NCBI GenBank assembly: GCA_015039465.1
Contig: MU130220.1
Coordinates: 129,483-178,795 of the forward strand
From: Phlegmacium glaucopus
Taxonomy: Eukaryota; Basidiomycota; Agaricomycetes; Agaricales; Cortinariaceae
Direction of reading: 5' to 3'
DNA length: 49,313 nucleotides
Shown here: piece after piece, positions 45,058 through 49,313 of the stretch
Numbering within the stretch: the first letter of the stretch is position 1
How the letters are laid out: every line of letters starts with the position of its first letter
Made by a program: the position numbers and the translations under genes
Notes under the pieces: generated by a model
Database searches by the model: none
Told to the model about the DNA's origin: nothing
Seen by the model: the letters and a program-made list of their open reading frames with translations, nothing else

Positions 45058-45580
45058 CCGGGTCAGAACCTAATGGTTAGCCAGCTGGGAAATCTTCTGG
45101 GCAATCGGGTCAGATCCGAAGTAAGTAATGTGGGCCTACCAGGTTGGAACCGACTGATGGGCCTATCTGGTCACAACCGACCAGTTAGCCAGCCTGAACT
45201 GAAAATCAGGTTGGAACCAATTGGAACCTAATTGTTAGGTGGTCCAGTCAGAATTGAATCTGTAGTTGGAAATATTAAAACATTGTAGGCCTGGGTCAGA
45301 ACCAAGTCGGTAGCCAGCCGGAAAATGCTCTGAGGCCCCAGCCTGGTCAGAACCGAACAAATCTTTAGCTAGGGAGAAGCCTGCCAGGTCAGAATTAGCA
45401 AGCCTGACAATATCCTGGGCAATCAGGTCAGAAGGAATATATTGCCAGCCTCAAAGCCTTCAGCTTGGAATTGAATCGGTAGCCAGAAATATTGTGGACC
45501 TAGTCAGAACTGATTTGTTAATCACCCACATCAGGAAAAATGATTTTGGCCCTAGGTAGCCTTGGGTAATTTGTTAGTAT
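45058..45580. repeat. Degenerate GGTCAGAACC satellite, right part
   Basis: Same loose units as 43320-43705 (CCGGGTCAGAACC, TTAGCCAGC, ATCCTGGGCAATC). Confidence 0.65.
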
Positions 45581-45584
45581 CACA

Positions 45585-45780
45585 TCACTACTCAGGACAT
45601 CCTAGGACACCCCAGGACACCCCAGGACATCCTAGAGCAGCACAGGTAAAATTTGAGTGTTACACACTTATTCAAGGACACCTCAGGACAACCTAGGACA
45701 GCATAGATAAAGTTTTGACTGTCACCCATTTTCTCAGGACACCTTTAGTGTATCCTGGTGCATTGACCATCTGGATTAAA
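45585..45780. repeat. CAGGACA minisatellite
   Basis: Units such as CAGGACACCC, CAGGACATCCTAGGACA, similar in style to 1020-1100. It sits next to the repeat shared with 192-371, as the CAGG cluster does at the start of the window. Confidence 0.7.
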
Positions 45781-45952
45781 TCACATCAGGAGGCCCTGGG
45801 AGTCCCTTAGAATTTATGAATTTTGCTAGAAAATCTTAAACCGCCGCGTCCAGGAAAGTATTTTGCAGTTTTCTCAATAAGGAGAGCTGCTATTAATATA
45901 ATTTAAACATATTCAGGGTCCTAAAACAATTCTCTACCATCTTTAAAAAATT

Positions 45953-45960
<8 letters not shown>
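45781..45960. other. Mirror-image tail: reversed copy of a repeat like 192-371
   Basis: Read right to left, uncomplemented, it matches 192-371 at 177 of 180 positions, with no gaps. It is the last sequence before the 25-A run, the same position as the other mirror tail. Not a gene. Confidence 0.9.

Positions 45961-45985
<25 letters not shown>
45961..45985. other. 25-A run: probable assembly-gap placeholder
   Basis: Exactly 25 A between a mirror-image tail and the duplicate of 39029-40014, which begins in the middle of 7-TM coding sequence. Confidence 0.8.
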
Positions 45986-45987
<2 letters not shown>

Positions 45988-46971
45988 CATACCGAGTGAC
46001 GATAACCCTAAAACGACGAGAACAGCGATCAAAGCTATTCGACGACGTCGCGAGACTCCCCCATATAGCATCGCACACCGCCAGAGCTATGTAGCGCACA
46101 TGAAAAGATAAACAGTCAAGACGCCTTCCTCATATATCTTTTGGAATTTGCTTACCATAAACCCATCAGCACCCCAATTAGCGAGTATAGTACATATCCA
46201 ATCCACGAGTCCATTTGGAGAGAAGAATGGATCGTGGTAAACGAGTACATAGGGACCCACGGTACACAGGTACAAACAAGGCTACAAATGACCAACCAGG
46301 ATTTACTGATGTAGATAGCCTCGCTTGGCTGGTGACGTTAGGTACTGGCATTGCAAAAGGAGGGTAAAATTTGTGGAGAACGAACCAAGAACGAACGCAA
46401 CTGAGAAACTGTTTGACAAACAAGTTGAAATAATGGAACGGCAAGCACCAGCCCTATGTACTAAGTAGTAGTACTATTAGTACTAGGTAGGTATAGCTTC
46501 TAGTAAGAAGTACTCGGATCCAATCCAAATTACAAGTGATTTTTCCCCTTTGTGCAGGAGAGAATACGTCCTTTGAAGATAAGGTATGGTTATAACGGGC
46601 GAATGTGAATTATCATTAAAGATTTTTATTCGATCCCGATCATTTTGGGGTATGTAAAGTTGGCGTTTTTAGATATCCCAGACCCAGTACGAAATTGAGA
46701 TTGATTAAATATGTATACTCTTCAAAGCTTCATGTACATGGCTTGTGCCAACGCGTGACGATTTTGAAGAGATAAACTCATTCAGCACCTGTTCGGTCAA
46801 CCCAAAACCTCCCCAACCAGCTCTCTGCTCAGAAGGCCCTGGATCGTAATGAACTTCATTGGTCGCGCTCTTCAAAATACAATTGGGACGCATGACATCC
46901 TCTAGCCGAATCCCTAAAATGATTTGTGGTGGAATGATCCAGACGTTCGACAGTTCCGAGCCACTTCTGCA
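45986..46971. repeat. Duplicate of 39029-40014 (same locus, second contig edge)
   Basis: 986 bp identical wherever compared (constant offset 6,957), including the broken exon 1 of copy F. It begins within intron 2/exon 2 of F. Beyond it the normal array sequence continues into gene H. Best read as the unmerged overlap of two contigs rather than a real duplication; do not count F twice. Confidence 0.85.
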
Positions 46972-46980
46972 TTAGTATTT

Positions 46981-48064
46981 CTAAACTTCAATATTTCCCG
47001 ATGACAGTGGCAGCAGTTCGAAGCGCATAGCTGATACAGCGGGCTCACTTCTCGAAGGTTGCTCTCTGATGGTTACGGACCTCCCCCGGGCGACCCGATA
47101 AATGATGAGAAGTGGAGATAGGACCTATATGAGTTTTGAATGAGTCTCTTTATTGCTTGACCGCAAAGTCCGAGAAACCTGCAAAGGCTTACATATATAT
47201 GGACCAACAGTTGCATTGGAAGATATGATGCGTAAACTTGCCGAAAGGAAAGAATGATGTAGATCAAGCTGAAGACAACAATGAGCGCTGAAGATTCAAC
47301 GCAGATAATAATGACCATCGTGTAGGGACTATTACGTTCCACTCCAACTGCCTTCCGCATGTATCTTTCAAAATATACAATTCTTAAAGTAATCAAGATG
47401 GCAGTGAAGATGTTGAGAGCGACTGTGACCCCGGTCACGGTGTAAGTCATTCCGAATAGGATATTGAGAATGCCAGAGGCTTGATAAATAAAAAGTCAAT
47501 GAAGAAAGGCCACATGATGCAACGACTCATACCAAGTGACGATAATCCCATAAGGACGAGAACAGTGATCAAAGCTATTCGACGACGTCGCGAGATTCCA
47601 TCATATAGCATTGCACATCGCCAGAGCTATGTAGCGCACAGGAAAAGATAAACAGTCAAGACGCCTTCCACATGGATCTTTTGAAATTTGCTTACCATAA
47701 ACCCATCAGCACCCCAATTAGCGAGTGTAGTACACATTGAATCCACAATTCCAATTTTAAAGAAGATAAGTGGATTCTGCCCAGGGTCCTTATAGAAAAT
47801 GTTCTGTGTGAGGGCGATAGTCGTTATGATTATGTACACGGTGCTGATCGCGACCATGAATGTAACGTATACCAGCAAAAAGTTCCGCATCCTTCGAGAG
47901 ATGTTTTGGGAAGTTGTCAGCAGGAGAGGAACATAAGAGAGACTGAGAGACAGTATGCCTCCATATATCATTGCCGAAATGATGACGCTTATCATTATCA
48001 TCTGTGGTTCAAGATCAAATTCCCAGGCGAATTCGATGTTACTGTAATCCCTGGCAGTATACAT
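46981..48064 (-). CDS. 7-TM array gene H, four exons
   Basis: Exons 48064-47696, 47626-47533, 47479-47193, 47124-46981 sum to 894 nt (297 aa), phases agree. It starts MYTARDYSNIEFAWEFDLEP and is closest to gene D. Membrane segments and TM6 CVESSALIVVFSLIYIIL are conserved, with a short loop (SFRQVYASY) after TM6. Intact. Part of it is also present as mirror image at 40015-40923. Confidence 0.87.
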
Positions 48065-48126
48065 AAAGGAGATATTCTTTTGGAGAGAAAACGTGAGTCA
48101 GGAACAGAACGACAAGATACCAGAGC

Positions 48127-48133
48127 TTATATA
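48127..48133 (-). promoter_or_regulatory. TATA-like box of gene H
   Basis: TATATAA on the minus strand about 65 nt upstream of the ATG, in the conserved GGTGCGTATATAAGC context. Confidence 0.7.
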
Positions 48134-49313
48134 CGCACCACTAGTAGCGTAATACTCCGGTCCACCAGTCGATAAATCCAAAATTACAAGTGACAGATGC
48201 GAAACAACACTCGTGTTGAGAGAAGCCCCTCTTCCACCGCAGAACTTCTTCCAAATGGTGACAGCACAGTAGCCATTTTAATTCTATTTGGAAAGATTGG
48301 GTATCTTGCAGACTAGTTGGAGGGTGTGGATGTGTGGACAGGCGGATGAGTGCAAGGTCAACGAGGCAGCAACGTGAGGCACTGAGCTCTACAATTATTG
48401 ATCAGTCACACTAGTATTAGTGGTTTGAGTGGGCCGTTGCCTTCAACACAGCAGATCCGAGTTCTGTCAGATCAAGTGTTAAACAGATATCTTACGATAC
48501 TATTAGGGAGCTCACTTATCTGCGTATCCATTGTAACGCCAGGACTTTTGTTTTAGTGCTGATCCAGGGACATGCGGTTGTAGGTGGATGGGGTCGTTCG
48601 TGTTCCTATAAGCTTTCTAACTGAGTTCCTAGGGCTCTGTAGATGACGCCTGTTGGTTTCGAGACATTTGGTGGAATGAAAGACGGCGGAGGCCCTTGGA
48701 CTTTTGGTTCGACGGGCAGCCGAATGTCGACACTTCTGTGCAAAGTCCGAGATATTCAGATCTTTCAGAAGCCGACCTGCTAAACAAATCGACACTGAGA
48801 TACTTTGTTCGACAAACAACAAGCACAGCCTAGTCACGGGCTATAGCTATGTACTAAGTGACTAGTAGTAGGTATCGCTTCCAGTAAGTAGTACTCGGAT
48901 CCAATCCAAATTTACAAGTGATAGATCTCAATATAAGTAGATGCATTAAACACCGCCACTCCAATCTGAATAACCAACTAATAGTCCAATTGATGATACA
49001 TAAACTGGCGAAGGAGTGATAGTGTAAGGAACGGAAATCGTTCAGACGCGTATTTCGCAAGCGTATCCCGTTTTAGCAATAAGTCACGCGTGACTTTTCC
49101 CGTTCTGGAAAAGTGACGCGGGCAGGCAAAAGGGCACGGGCAGGACCGGGTTCGCACAAGAAAAATGAAGAATGAAAACATCTAAAGAGAGTTAGAATGT
49201 TCTAAAAAATTAATTAAACAGGATAAATTTTCTTAGGATCAACAGCGCTGGTAAAAAATTCATTTTAAAATTTCCTCTCTCTGTACATATAAAAGCAGCT
49301 CGTATTTACTGTA
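48134..49313. other. Upstream flank of gene H; no gene recognised
   Basis: Contains the array's upstream block (GGGTATCTTGCAGACTAGTT at 48299) and a CTAGTA tract at about 48860. Open frames at 48553-49181 on the minus strand overlap one another and show no known domain. Confidence 0.5.

Noticed and set aside
1..49313. CRISPR arrays, operons or bacterial features
   Set aside because: Intron-bearing genes and eukaryotic transposons show a fungal nuclear origin; the repeats seen are satellites or coding repeats without spacer structure.

Overview
The window looks like nuclear DNA of a mushroom-forming basidiomycete (Agaricomycetes). The signs are genes with many 45-70 nt introns, a FunK1-type kinase relic, a large NB-ARC/TPR (NLR-like) protein, an isopenicillin-N-synthase-like oxygenase, an F-box protein of agaricomycete style, families of 7-TM membrane proteins, and chromodomain Ty3 and hAT transposons. 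It is an accessory, repeat-rich region.

Layout. 1-2.1 kb: a CAGG-rich satellite and the 3' end of a dead non-LTR retrotransposon. 2.9-7.4 kb (minus): a six-exon NB-ARC/TPR gene with about 16 near-identical 42-residue repeats. 7.7-8.5 kb (minus): a frameshifted FunK1 kinase. 8.9-10.6 kb (plus): an 11-exon 2OG-Fe(II) oxygenase. 10.9-12.9 kb (minus): a DUF3712-type membrane protein. 14-16.7 kb (plus): an intact 7-TM gene and a truncated relative. 17.5-19.1 kb (minus): an F-box gene. 20.3-22.9 kb: a PHD-finger gene split by a 2,012-bp hAT element with a perfect 8-bp target duplication. 23.7-26.3 kb: another hAT end containing nested LTR elements. 26.3-40 kb and 46-48 kb (minus): a tandem array of one 7-TM family, with six intact four-exon genes (292-302 aa) and one broken copy, each intact gene carrying a TATA-like box 60-80 nt upstream. 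40.9-45.8 kb: more Ty3, hAT, solo-LTR and satellite sequence.

The most striking result concerns the sequence itself. Three runs of exactly 25 A (26281-26305, 40924-40948, 45961-45985) behave like assembly-gap placeholders. The sequence left of two of them is a mirror image (reversed but not complemented) of sequence elsewhere in the window: 40015-40923 mirrors 46972-47880 at about 99% (spot-checked), and 45781-45960 mirrors 192-371 at about 98%. Ordinary inversion gives reverse complements, so these tails are best read as assembly errors. Two nested pairs of target-site duplications also show that 25.6-26.28 kb and 40.95-42.2 kb are the two ends of one Ty3 insertion. Contigs 1+3 and 2+4 therefore appear to be interleaved.

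Biologically, the best candidate for something undescribed is the 7-TM array: a recently expanded, GPCR-like, multi-copy family with a conserved promoter and a conserved, unexplained block downstream of each gene. The genes do not form an operon; apart from the array they look like independent, lineage-variable genes.
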